DNA of 64,000 nucleotides from contig JAXGXJ010000004.1 of the NCBI GenBank assembly GCA_040772905.1, positions 310,001 to 374,000 of the forward strand, given 5' to 3'. The position numbers and the translations under genes were made by a program. The DNA comes from JAXGXJ01 sp040772905 (GTDB taxonomy: Bacteria; Actinomycetota; Thermoleophilia; RBG-16-64-13). Below the pieces are notes generated by a model. That model worked only from the letters and a program-made list of their open reading frames with translations. It searched no databases and had not been told where the DNA came from. Of this stretch, positions 17,386-26,249 are shown one piece after another. Every line of letters starts with the position of its first letter. The stretch's first letter is position 1.

Positions 17386-18350
17386 GGGGCCACCTCCGCG
17401 TCCGCCGACTTGGCCTCACGCGCGGCGGCCTTCGCGGCTTTCTCCGCCGCCTTGCGCTCCTCTTCGGCGCGGATGGCAGCCGCGTCGGCGATGGCGCGCT
17501 TGACCAGCGGTCTCGGGTCGACCACGTTCTTCTCCAGCATCACATCGCTCTCGCTCAGCCCCAGCGCCAATCCCAACACCTGGGGCAGGTAGAGGATGGG
17601 CACACGGTAGTCGGTGCCCAGAGCTTTGTTTATCTGGCCCTGCTTCAGGTCCAGGTTCACGTGGCAGAGCGGGCAGCACACCACGATGGCCTCGGCGCCC
17701 GCATTCAACGCCTGCTGGATGACCTTGCCGCTCAGCCGGCGCTGTATCTCGGCCTTGGGCATGCCCACGCTCGCACCGCAACACTCGGTCTTGTAGTTCC
17801 ACCACTTCACGTCGGCGCCGGCAGCCTGCAGCAGCAGGTCCATGGCCATGGGCTGCTCAGGGTCGCGGTCGCCGATCATCTCCGCGGGGCGACCGAGCAG
17901 GCAGCCGTAGTAGGGCACGACCTTGAGCTGGGAGAGATCCACCTTCACCAGGGAAGCGATCCTCTCCTCGCCCACGACCTTGAGCAGATACTCGGGCAGG
18001 TTGTACACATCCACCCGGCCGTTGTAGGGCTCGTCCAGGATCTCATTGACCTCGGCCCGCAACTCCTCGCTCTGGCGGATCTCGATCTCAGCGTTCTTCT
18101 CGCGCTGATAACACGAGGGGCAGGGAATCACCATCTCGTCGCCCACGAGCGCCGCCTGGCGTAGATTGCGCGCCGCCAGAGACTGGGCCAGCAGATGATC
18201 GATCATGTGCGCCGGCGTCGAGCCACAACAGGTCCACTCGGGCACGTCCTCGATCTCGACCCCAAGGACGGCGAACAATTTGCGCGTGGCCCGGTCGAAC
18301 TCCGCAGCGGAATGTTCCAGAGAGCAGCCGGGATAGTAGGCCAGCGTCAT
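17382..18350 (-). CDS. hdrB: Heterodisulfide reductase subunit B-like
   Basis: 322 residues with two CCG domains: PGCS...WTCCGS...IPCPSC in the first half and YYGCLLGRP...ECCGASVG...CCPLCH in the second. These Cys-rich motifs bind the non-cubane [4Fe-4S] clusters where a disulfide is reduced. The natural disulfide outside methanogens is unknown; DsrC-type or other thiols have been proposed for related clusters, and no dsrC is present here. A charged Lys/Ala-rich C-terminal tail (about 275-322) is an unusual extension. Overlaps hdrC and hdrA by 4 bp each. Confidence 0.92.
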   Translation of the reverse strand: MTLAYYPGCSLEHSAAEFDRATRKLFAVLGVEIEDVPEWTCCGSTPAHMIDHLLAQSLAARNLRQAALVGDEMVIPCPSCYQREKNAEIEIRQSEELRAEVNEILDEPYNGRVDVYNLPEYLLKVVGEERIASLVKVDLSQLKVVPYYGCLLGRPAEMIGDRDPEQPMAMDLLLQAAGADVKWWNYKTECCGASVGMPKAEIQRRLSGKVIQQALNAGAEAIVVCCPLCHVNLDLKQGQINKALGTDYRVPILYLPQVLGLALGLSESDVMLEKNVVDPRPLVKRAIADAAAIRAEEERKAAEKAAKAAAREAKSADAEVAP

Positions 18351-18976
18351 GACCTCACCCCGCTTCCCGCAGCCTCGACCGCCTGTGCGTCGGCTCGAAG
18401 ATCGGCCTTGGCAGAGGCCTTCGCACGCTCCATGCTCTTCTTGTAGATGCGGTTCACCTCAGCGGCGCCCTTGACCCGGCGAGGCACGAACTTCATCTTG
18501 CGCTTGCCCACCATGGGGAGCATGAGACCCACGTCACCCAGGGCCATCTTGGGATTGAGGGTGCCCAGATAGAACATCATCATGGAGTAGAGCTCGGGTA
18601 GACGCCCGAAGCGTGCGATGGAGCCCATGAACGCCTGGTTGAAGGTCTTCACGTGCTCGGGAACATCGCGCTCCTGGGCCGCCGCCACCGTCTTCAGCGC
18701 TTCCATGATGCCGGCGATATCGATGTTGCGCGGACAGCGCGCGGTACAGGTGAGGCACTGGACACAGAGTTGCACCGCCGTCGAATCCAACACGCGGTCC
18801 ACCAGACCCACCTGCAGCATGCGCATGATCTGGTTGGGAGTGTAGTCGAACGTGAAGACGGCGGGGCAGCCGGCGGAGCAATTACCGCACTGGTAGCAGT
18901 CCCGGACGTCAGTCTCGACCTTTTTCAAGAGCCGCTCCCGATAGACCGCCGCCAGTGTCGCGTCATATCGGATCAA
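18347..18976 (-). CDS. hdrC: Heterodisulfide reductase subunit C-like
   Basis: 209 residues with two ferredoxin [4Fe-4S] motifs, CYQCGNCSAGCP and CVQCLTCTARCPRN, passing electrons from HdrA to HdrB. The start is a TTG at 18976, supported by a strong AAGGAGGG seven bases upstream. There is no membrane segment, so the complex should be soluble. First gene of the seven-gene operon. A weak TTGCCT-like -35 lies further upstream on the minus strand near 19040, but I could not fix a -10. Confidence 0.9.
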   Translation of the reverse strand: MIRYDATLAAVYRERLLKKVETDVRDCYQCGNCSAGCPAVFTFDYTPNQIMRMLQVGLVDRVLDSTAVQLCVQCLTCTARCPRNIDIAGIMEALKTVAAAQERDVPEHVKTFNQAFMGSIARFGRLPELYSMMMFYLGTLNPKMALGDVGLMLPMVGKRKMKFVPRRVKGAAEVNRIYKKSMERAKASAKADLRADAQAVEAAGSGVRS

Positions 18977-19054
18977 ACCAAACCCTCCTTGAAAGAGACG
19001 GGCCCCTTTGTTGAACGGAAAGACTACTCTAAAGGCAAGATAGCACGCGTGCAG

Positions 19055-20230
19055 CTAGGCTCCCGCTTCCAGCGCCGCATGCCGGCTGAGGCGATCGAGG
19101 GCGACAGTCACGCCCGCACCGATGTCGAGACCCACGCCCAGGTCCTCGAGCCCACGCCCCAGTGCCGCAAGCCCAAGCACAGGATACAACGAACGCGCCG
19201 TCATCCCCATGTGACCGATGCGCACCAGGTTGCCGGCTCCCTGGCCGGACGAGAGTTGCACCCCGTATCGAGCACGCACGTGCTCGCGCACCTGCACATC
19301 GTCCAACTCGTCCGGAAGAGCCAGGGCGGTGGTACAGGCAGCCGCGATGGCTTCGCTACTCGGCCACAGGCGCAACCCCATGGCCTGGGCGCCCTCCCGA
19401 CATGCGGCCGCAGCAGCGGCATGACGACCGAAGCTGGCCTCCAGACCCTCGGCCAGCAGCCGGTCCAGACAGGCCTCCAGGCCGTATACGTCCGATACCG
19501 AAGGAGTGAAGGGGAAACGTCCCTGCTCCAGATAGGTGCGCTTCCAGTCGAGCAACGACAGGTACGAGCCGCGCGGTGCCGCCGGGTTCTTCTGGATGAG
19601 TTCCCAAGCCCGGGCACTGACGGTCAGAGGCGAGATGCCCGCCGGCCCCGAGAGGCATTTCTGTGCACCTGCCACGCAGATGTCCAGTTGCCAGGCATCG
19701 GCCTCGAAGGGCATGCCGCCCAGCGACGACACACAGTCCACCATGATCACAGCTCCATGTGCCCGCACCAGAGGACCTATCCGGTCGACCGGGTTCACGG
19801 TGCCGGAGGGCGTCTCGGAGTGGACCACGGTCACCAGTTCCACTTTGGGATGGCGTACGAGGGCTTCCTCCACCGCCTCCACGGTGACGGCGTCGTCGAA
19901 GGGCACAGCCACCTCGTGCACCGTGGCTCCCCACAGGCGCAGCCAGTCTCCCATGCCCTTGCCGAACACGCCCGAACTGAGGTTCAGCACCTCCATCCCA
20001 GGGCGGACGCAAGAGCGTCCGGCGGCCTCCAAAGCTCCCACCGCTTCTCCCTGGAAAAGGATGACATCCTCGCGGGTGCGGAAGACTTGCGCCGCCTTGG
20101 TCACAGTGCGCGCAAAGAGCTCAAGAAACGCCGGGTCGTAGTGGTACATGACCGGACGACCCATCGCCGCCATGACCTCGGGCGAGACGGTGGTCGGACC
20201 GGCGCTGAGCGTGAATGCTGCCGGTTGCAT
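19055..20230 (-). CDS. Class V PLP-dependent aminotransferase (alanine/serine-glyoxylate type)
   Basis: 391 residues from ATG 20230 (GGAG six bases upstream; an ATG at 20236 lies too close to it). AGPTTVSPEVMAAMGRPVMY at the N-terminus, SSLGGMPFE, and CVAGAQKCLSGPAG with the PLP-binding Lys identify the AGXT/SPT/PucG group. It transfers an amino group to glyoxylate or pyruvate. It is the last gene of the transporter operon, 54 bp after a nucleoside-type permease. PucG-like ureidoglycine-glyoxylate aminotransferase, used in purine breakdown, is a possible specific role, by context only. Confidence 0.85.
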   Translation of the reverse strand: MQPAAFTLSAGPTTVSPEVMAAMGRPVMYHYDPAFLELFARTVTKAAQVFRTREDVILFQGEAVGALEAAGRSCVRPGMEVLNLSSGVFGKGMGDWLRLWGATVHEVAVPFDDAVTVEAVEEALVRHPKVELVTVVHSETPSGTVNPVDRIGPLVRAHGAVIMVDCVSSLGGMPFEADAWQLDICVAGAQKCLSGPAGISPLTVSARAWELIQKNPAAPRGSYLSLLDWKRTYLEQGRFPFTPSVSDVYGLEACLDRLLAEGLEASFGRHAAAAAACREGAQAMGLRLWPSSEAIAAACTTALALPDELDDVQVREHVRARYGVQLSSGQGAGNLVRIGHMGMTARSLYPVLGLAALGRGLEDLGVGLDIGAGVTVALDRLSRHAALEAGA

Positions 20231-20284
20231 GCGCATCTCCTTCCTCTGCGGCGGGCTGCTGCTCCGCCGGGGCACGCGTTCGGG

Positions 20285-21232
20285 CTAGTCCGCCTCCCGA
20301 CGGTAGGGGATGCCGAGAGCAGCCGGAAGATACGACCGGCGGGCGAAGATGACCAGAGCCGCCATCACCACTAAGAACGGTAGCATGTAGACGACGTCGT
20401 TGGGAACGTCCACTCCCACCACCTGCAGGGCCGTCACGGCCGACAGGCACAGGCCGAATACCAGAGAGCCCACCAGCACCCAGACCGGCCGGCCGCGAGC
20501 GAGCATCGCCATCACGATGGCGATGAAGCCCAGACCGTTGGTCATGGCCGTCACGAAGACCCCGGCCGCGACCACGGCCAGATAGGCTCCACCCAGACCT
20601 GCCAGCGCTCCCGACACGAGCACCGCCCACGACCGGACGGCAGTCACACTCGTCCCGGCCGCGTCGAGCGCGTGCGGCCTCCTGCCCGCCGCCCGAAGAT
20701 GCAGACCCCAGCGCGTCGAGCGGAGCACCCACGCCAGCACGACCACCAACGCCACGCCCACCCAGAAGATGCCGGGCTGGCTGAACACCGCCTCACCCAA
20801 CACTGGGATGCGGGAGAGCAGGGGGAGGGGCAACTCGGCCATCTGTTCCAGACGAGGGTAGCTTGCTCCGAACTGCACGGCGTGGAGCAGGCCGGTGATG
20901 CCTTCGGCAAGCAGGATGACGCCTATGCCCACCACGATCTGGTCCAGACCCAGGCGCACGCTCAAGACCAACACGATGCAAGCCGCCGCCATGCCACCCA
21001 CCACGCCGCAGAGAAGCCCCACCCAGGGCGAAGACCCGTACAGGGCCCCGTTGAAGCCGGCGTAGGCACCGATGAGCATGTAGCCCTCCATACCGATACC
21101 CAGGATGCCGGCCTGCTCGCCCACGGTCTCGCCCAAGGCGGCGAAGAGAAGGGGCAGACCAGCCAGGATCGCTCCGGAGACGAGCGCGGTGAGGAACGTG
21201 GTGCTCAGGACAGCACTCACGATCGCCTCCAC
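20285..21232 (-). CDS. ABC transporter permease, BMP/nucleoside type
   Basis: 315 residues from GTG 21232, overlapping the upstream permease by 16 bp. About eight to nine hydrophobic segments. LFAALGETVGEQAGILGIGMEGY is the hallmark N-terminal block of the YufQ/NupQ family of nucleoside permeases. GLGFIAIVMAMLARGRP is the cytoplasmic coupling region. It forms the membrane channel with the adjacent permease. Confidence 0.88.
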   Translation of the reverse strand: MEAIVSAVLSTTFLTALVSGAILAGLPLLFAALGETVGEQAGILGIGMEGYMLIGAYAGFNGALYGSSPWVGLLCGVVGGMAAACIVLVLSVRLGLDQIVVGIGVILLAEGITGLLHAVQFGASYPRLEQMAELPLPLLSRIPVLGEAVFSQPGIFWVGVALVVVLAWVLRSTRWGLHLRAAGRRPHALDAAGTSVTAVRSWAVLVSGALAGLGGAYLAVVAAGVFVTAMTNGLGFIAIVMAMLARGRPVWVLVGSLVFGLCLSAVTALQVVGVDVPNDVVYMLPFLVVMAALVIFARRSYLPAALGIPYRREAD

Positions 21233-22338
21233 AAGGTCGCCCGCCCTGCAAGGCGGGCGACGACGCGCCGACGCTGGTGCGCCGGCGCCATCACGTACGC
21301 CGACACGGCCAGGAAGAGCAGCACCAGCCCGATGAGCACCAGGATGAAGTCGTAGTCGAGTGCCGCCCTACGGGCGGCCTCGTGACCTCCTATCTCGAGC
21401 ACCGCATAGAAAGCGGCCAGCGGCACCATGGCGAGAGGCCGCAGGCGCGCCAGGAACACCAGAGCGAACAGAGCCAAGCCGAACCCAGGGTTCCAGTCGG
21501 CGCGCATATAGCCCCACACGCCCAGGATCTCCACCGCAGCCCCCATGCCGACGAGAGCGCCGCTGGCGAAGAACGCGGCCATCACCAGGCGCCTGACGCG
21601 AAAACCAGCGTGGAGCGCAGCCGGCGGGTTCGCACCCAACACGGTCAGGCGCAGTCCTGTCGCCGTGCGACTGAGCACGTACCAGCCCCCAATCACTGCC
21701 ACCGCGCCCACCAGGATGCCGGCATGGATGGTGGTGCCACCGAGCCGGGGCAGCAGTTGGTCTATGGGGACGGCCGTGGTCTGTGGCACCGTGGTGGTGC
21801 TGCTGCGCCACAAGCTCTTGATGAGCAGGTTGGCCAGGTTGATGCCGATGAAACTCATCATGAGCGTGGTGATGATCTCGTTCACTCCGAACCAGGCTCG
21901 CAGGTAGGCGGGCAGCACCGTCCACAGGCCGCCCACGACCAAGCCCGCCACACACAAGGCCACAAGACCGGCCCATCGTGGCATGGCAGCCATGACCCCC
22001 GGGCTCAGCCCCGCCACCACTGCGGCCGCCAGCAAGAATTGACCGTCGCCGCCGATGTTCCACAGCCCGGCGCGGAAGGCCACGATGTAGCCCATACCGA
22101 TGAGCAGCAAAGGCGCAAGGCGGGTGAGCATGCCCTGCCAGCCCCCCTGGCTGAAGAGTCCGGCGCGGAAGAGGTCGCCGTAGAACGCCAGCGGATCACG
22201 GCCCAACACCACCAGGATGACCGCCCCCGCGGCCAGAGCCGCCGCCACAGGGACCACCACGCCGGCGACCCCCCGGCCCAGCCGGTGCGCGACACCGGTC
22301 CGCGGTGCGCGCGCGGGTCCTCGAGCGGAGTCACTCAT
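21217..22338 (-). CDS. ABC transporter permease, BMP/nucleoside type
   Basis: 373 residues from ATG 22338, which overlaps the ATPase stop by ATGA; the frame runs further upstream but only as a shadow. Nine or so hydrophobic segments. GMGYIVAFRAGLWNIGGDGQ, WFGVNEIITTLMMSFIGINL and VLGANPPAALHAGFRVRRL are characteristic of the YufP/NupP permease family. N-terminal cytoplasmic segment of about 25 residues is Arg-rich. Confidence 0.88.
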   Translation of the reverse strand: MSDSARGPARAPRTGVAHRLGRGVAGVVVPVAAALAAGAVILVVLGRDPLAFYGDLFRAGLFSQGGWQGMLTRLAPLLLIGMGYIVAFRAGLWNIGGDGQFLLAAAVVAGLSPGVMAAMPRWAGLVALCVAGLVVGGLWTVLPAYLRAWFGVNEIITTLMMSFIGINLANLLIKSLWRSSTTTVPQTTAVPIDQLLPRLGGTTIHAGILVGAVAVIGGWYVLSRTATGLRLTVLGANPPAALHAGFRVRRLVMAAFFASGALVGMGAAVEILGVWGYMRADWNPGFGLALFALVFLARLRPLAMVPLAAFYAVLEIGGHEAARRAALDYDFILVLIGLVLLFLAVSAYVMAPAHQRRRVVARLAGRATLWRRS

Positions 22339-23948
22339 GACGGACCGCCCAGCATCAACGCACCCACGCGCTGCTCCACCGACGGACCTTCGTTGCTGAC
22401 CACGCCGGCGAGGAGGCCGCGCCACATGACCCCGATCCGGTCGCTCAGTTCCAGCAGTTCGTCCAGGTCGTTGGAGATGAGCACAGCCGCGACACCTTCT
22501 GAATCCGCCAGTTCGCGGATGCGGCGGCGGATGGTCACCGTCGTCCGCGCGTCAAGGCCCTGGGTGGGGTTCTGATAGATGACGAGACGGGGCGCGAACG
22601 ACAGTTCGCGCCCGAGCACCACCTTTTGCAGGTTCCCCCCGGAGAGAGTGCCGCACAGGACGCCGGGATGCGGCGCACGGATATCGAAGTCACGCATGAC
22701 AGCGGTGGCGACCTCGCTCACCGCGTTGCGACGCATCCGCCCCCCGCGCGTCCAGAACGGTGGCCGCCCCACCTTCTTGAGTAGCAGGTTCAGCGATATA
22801 GGAAGGGTCGATACCGTCCCCTCACCGTCACGATCGTCGGTGACGAAGCGGATACCCGACTCCTGCCGCTGTCCCACCCCGGCGTGAGTGATGTCGTCGC
22901 CCGCGAACCACAGGCGGCCCCGTAACGGTCGACGCTGCCCAGCCAATAGCCCGGCAAGCTCTCGCTGTCCGTTCCCCTCCACACCGGCCACGCCGAAGAC
23001 CTCACCTCTCCACACCCGGAACGACACCCCCTGCAGCCCGCATTCCTGCCGGCCCTGCACAGTGGTAAGACCATCAGCTCTAAGCAGCGGCTCGTCGGTC
23101 TGCGCCATCGGACTGGTGGCCCATACGGCCCGGCGTCTCACCGAAGTCGGCCCGGATATCTCGCGCATGGTCGCCAACTCGCCGGCGTCATCCCCGAACA
23201 TCATGCGCACGATGCGCGCCCGGACTTCGGCCTGCTGCCGCATCTTCAGCTCCTGGGGCGCGATGACGCCGGCGACGCGTCCCCCGCGAAGCACGGTCAC
23301 CCGGTCGGCCAGTGCGAGGGCCTCGGGCAGCTTGTGGGTTATGAGCACGAGGGCCAGGCCTCGCTCGCGTAACGCCCTCAACACCCGCTGCAACTCGGCG
23401 GTCTCCTGAGGGGCCAACAGAGCAGTGGGTTCATCCAGGATGAGTATGTCCGCGCCGGAGGAGAGCACCTTGACGATCTCCACCAGTTGCCGGCGTCCGG
23501 GAGGCAGATCGCCGGTGACAGCCTGGGGATCGATCTCCACACCCAGACCGGCAGAGAGGCGCTGGAGATCCCGCGTCACACCGGCCCGGTCGAGCCGGAA
23601 TCCGCCTCTCATCCCCAGAAGGAGGTTCTCCACCACGGTGAACTCCGGGACGAGGCTGGGGCTCTGATACACCATGCCGATGCCCATCTCCCGCGCCCGG
23701 GCGGGCCCTGCGGAAGAGGGGAGGAGTGCGCCTCGGATGACGATCTCTCCGGAATCGCACGCGCACATGCCCGAGAGGATGTGCATGAGGGTGGATTTGC
23801 CTGCACCGTTCTCTCCCAGCAGCACGTGTATCTCACCCGGCCACAGACGAAGATCGATGGCGTCGTTGGCCACCACTCCAGGGAACCGCTTGCAGACCCC
23901 TCGCAGCTCTACGGCCGGCACGCCCCCCTCGTGCAGCTGGTCTACCAT
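22335..23948 (-). CDS. ABC transporter ATPase, two-domain nucleoside/sugar type
   Basis: 537 residues with two ATPase halves. First half: Walker A LGENGAGKST, linker-type LPPGRRQLVEIVKVL, Walker B LILDEPTALL. Second half: GVEGNGQREL instead of a canonical Walker A, signature LSGGNLQKVVLGREL, and a modified Walker B (LVIYQNPTQGLD). This asymmetric pattern, with a degenerate second site, is usual in YufO/RbsA-type ATPases. It energises import through the two permeases. Starts 7 bp after the substrate-binding protein gene. Confidence 0.92.
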   Translation of the reverse strand: MVDQLHEGGVPAVELRGVCKRFPGVVANDAIDLRLWPGEIHVLLGENGAGKSTLMHILSGMCACDSGEIVIRGALLPSSAGPARAREMGIGMVYQSPSLVPEFTVVENLLLGMRGGFRLDRAGVTRDLQRLSAGLGVEIDPQAVTGDLPPGRRQLVEIVKVLSSGADILILDEPTALLAPQETAELQRVLRALRERGLALVLITHKLPEALALADRVTVLRGGRVAGVIAPQELKMRQQAEVRARIVRMMFGDDAGELATMREISGPTSVRRRAVWATSPMAQTDEPLLRADGLTTVQGRQECGLQGVSFRVWRGEVFGVAGVEGNGQRELAGLLAGQRRPLRGRLWFAGDDITHAGVGQRQESGIRFVTDDRDGEGTVSTLPISLNLLLKKVGRPPFWTRGGRMRRNAVSEVATAVMRDFDIRAPHPGVLCGTLSGGNLQKVVLGRELSFAPRLVIYQNPTQGLDARTTVTIRRRIRELADSEGVAAVLISNDLDELLELSDRIGVMWRGLLAGVVSNEGPSVEQRVGALMLGGPS

Positions 23949-23955
23949 GATGACG

Positions 23956-25101
23956 CTACTCGAGCAGCGCTTCGAGGTCTACCTTGCGATCCACGACCGG
24001 GACCTCGATGGCACCGGAACGTATGTCGGCACGGGCCTGCTCCACCCGGGCCCACACGTCGGCGGGGATGCGCTCGCTCCGCAGAAGCCTCACGCCGTCG
24101 TCCTCCAGACCCAGATAGAGCACCCGGTCGCCGTAGGTGCCATCCTCCATCTTCGTCAACGCCTCTCGGAAGACGGGGGTGTAGTCCCACACCACCGAGG
24201 TGAGCAGGATCCCCTTGTCGTCCAGCGAGCTTTTGTCCCCTATGACGTCGATGAACCACACCTTGTCCGAGCCGGCCGGCGGATCGGCGTTCTCCACCGC
24301 CTGGATCATGCCGAAGGTGGAGCCGTCACCCATGCCGAAGATGATGTCGGCCCCCGCAGCGATCACGCTCTCGGTGACACGCTTGCCCGCAGGCGCGTCG
24401 GCGTATGCCGCCTGACCGGCCTGGGCCAGCTTTATGTCGATGTCGGCGCGGGCCGCCTTCGCTCCCACGATGAAGCCACCCGCCATCTTGTTCCAGTTCT
24501 CGTCGTCTGCGGACACCACGATGCCGACCGTCCCCGACCGGCTCATCAGCGCCGCCGTCATCCCCGCGAGATAGGCCCCCTGCTGCGCGTCGGTCTCGAA
24601 ATCGGCGCAGAGACCGGGGACGAGGCCACCTTCGAAAGCCCCGATCACCACCGTCTTCACCCCGGTCTCCTTGGCCAGCTGTGGACCCACGGTGTTGTAG
24701 CCGCTTGCCCACAGCACGATCCATTCGGCCCCATCGGCCGCCAACTGCCGGTACACGGGAGCGATATCGCCGTAGCCGGCTCCCTCCGACACCGCCAGTT
24801 CAGCACCGATCTCGTCGGCGATCACCCGGGCCGACTCGACCCCTTGCTGGTTCCAGCCAAAATCGTTGCCCTTCTCGGGAGCGATGATGGCGATCTTCCC
24901 CGGCATACCCGGAGATGGCTGACCGGGGCCGGGCCCGGTGGCCGACGTGTCGGTGGCACCGCCTCCCCCGGCGGGTCCTTCGCCGGAGGAGCAGCCCAGG
25001 GGCAAGGCCACCACCGCCAACGCCACCAGCATCAGCAGCGGGAGCAAGGAGAGCGCACGGGGGAGCCGGCTTCTCGACCGGCGTAGCCGCCACACGTTCA
25101 T
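23956..25101 (-). CDS. BMP-family substrate-binding lipoprotein
   Basis: 381 residues. Lipoprotein signal with a basic start (RRSRSRLPR), hydrophobic core and lipobox LPLGC; then a Gly/Pro/Thr-rich linker. The mature part has KIAIIAPEKGNDFGWNQQG and GYGDIAPVYRQLAADGAEWI of the PnrA/BmpA family, which binds purine nucleosides, and FGMGDGSTFGMIQAVE. Its ATG overlaps the mqnC stop by ATGA, tying the transporter to the futalosine pathway genes. Confidence 0.9.
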   Translation of the reverse strand: MNVWRLRRSRSRLPRALSLLPLLMLVALAVVALPLGCSSGEGPAGGGGATDTSATGPGPGQPSPGMPGKIAIIAPEKGNDFGWNQQGVESARVIADEIGAELAVSEGAGYGDIAPVYRQLAADGAEWIVLWASGYNTVGPQLAKETGVKTVVIGAFEGGLVPGLCADFETDAQQGAYLAGMTAALMSRSGTVGIVVSADDENWNKMAGGFIVGAKAARADIDIKLAQAGQAAYADAPAGKRVTESVIAAGADIIFGMGDGSTFGMIQAVENADPPAGSDKVWFIDVIGDKSSLDDKGILLTSVVWDYTPVFREALTKMEDGTYGDRVLYLGLEDDGVRLLRSERIPADVWARVEQARADIRSGAIEVPVVDRKVDLEALLE

Positions 25102-26249
25102 GGCTTCGCCTCCGCGCGGCCGGCGCCGTCATCGGGCCCATCGTCGCCGGCGTCGGCGCGAGCGTCACCGAACACCCGCACCAGGCTGTAGTCGGTGCGG
25201 CGTTGGGCCGGGATGAAACCGGCGCGCCTGATGGCATGCACCAGATCTTCGCAGTTCGCGCTCACCTGCAGGCCGGTGGCGGCAACGACATTCTCTTCGA
25301 TCATCGTACTCCCCAGATCGTCGGCTCCGAAACGCAGCGCCACCTGACCCATCTTCAGACCCTGGGTGACCCATGAGGCCTGGATGTGAGGGACGTTGTC
25401 CAGATACAGACGGGATACGGCCAGGGTCATCAGATAGTCGACGCCTGTCGCCGCCACGGTGCGTCCCTCCAACGCCGTGTGCCGCGACTGGAAGCTCCAC
25501 GGGATGAAAGCTCGGAAGCCTCCGGTCTCATCCTGCAACTCACGGACGGCGCGCAGATGCGCCACCCGGTCCTCGATCGTCTCCACACTACCGAACATCA
25601 TAGTGGCCGTGCCCGGGATGCCCTGGAGATGAGCCTCTCGCATGACGTCCAGCCATTCCTTGGTGTTCGCTTTACCTGGAGCCACCTGCTCGCGCACACG
25701 GTCCACCAGTATCTCCGCCCCACCGCCGGGCAGCGAGTCGAGGCCCGCCGCCTTCAGCCGCCCCAGCGTCTCCGCCACGCCCAGGCCGCTCACCCGGCTG
25801 ATGTGAACGATCTCCGGAGCTGAGAGAGAGTGGATGGTGATGGGGAACCGTTCCTTGATGGAGCGGAAGAGATCTTCGAAATAGGTGATGTCCAGCTGAG
25901 GATGGAGCCCACCCTGCATCATCACCGCGGTCCCGCCCAGATCGAGCGTCTCCTGGACCTTGGCGAAGATCTGCTCTTTGCTGAGTACGTAGGCCTGAGG
26001 CGCGCCGGGTGCGCAGTGGAAGGCGCAGAAGCGGCAGCCCGACGTGCAGACGTTGGTGTAGTTGATGTTGCGGTCGACGATGAAGGTGGCGAGCGGACCG
26101 GGGACGAGGCGCTCGCGCGCAGCATGCGCGCGAGCGCCCACCCCCAGCAGGTCGCGCGAACGCAAGAGCTGCACCGCCTCCTCGTCGGTAAGGCGGTCGG
26201 ACGGGATGATCCCAGCCTGCCGGCCGGAAGAGCGGGCGGCTTCGGTCAT
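25098..26249 (-). CDS. mqnC: Cyclic dehypoxanthinyl futalosine synthase
   Basis: 383 residues from ATG 26249 (ATGA overlap with mqnA). Radical-SAM CX3CX2C motif in NVCTSGCRFCAFHC; GGLHPQLDITYFEDLF and GLDSLPGGGAEILVDRVRE are typical of MqnC. It cyclises dehypoxanthine futalosine during menaquinone synthesis by the futalosine route. The reading frame extends far upstream but that part is a shadow of mqnA. MqnB and MqnD, also needed, are not in this window. Confidence 0.94.
   Translation of the reverse strand: MTEAARSSGRQAGIIPSDRLTDEEAVQLLRSRDLLGVGARAHAARERLVPGPLATFIVDRNINYTNVCTSGCRFCAFHCAPGAPQAYVLSKEQIFAKVQETLDLGGTAVMMQGGLHPQLDITYFEDLFRSIKERFPITIHSLSAPEIVHISRVSGLGVAETLGRLKAAGLDSLPGGGAEILVDRVREQVAPGKANTKEWLDVMREAHLQGIPGTATMMFGSVETIEDRVAHLRAVRELQDETGGFRAFIPWSFQSRHTALEGRTVAATGVDYLMTLAVSRLYLDNVPHIQASWVTQGLKMGQVALRFGADDLGSTMIEENVVAATGLQVSANCEDLVHAIRRAGFIPAQRRTDYSLVRVFGDARADAGDDGPDDGAGRAEAKP

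Noticed and set aside
18653..20374. 573-codon plus-strand ORF opposite hdrC and the aminotransferase
   Set aside because: Antisense shadow with repetitive His/Arg/Pro composition and no domain.
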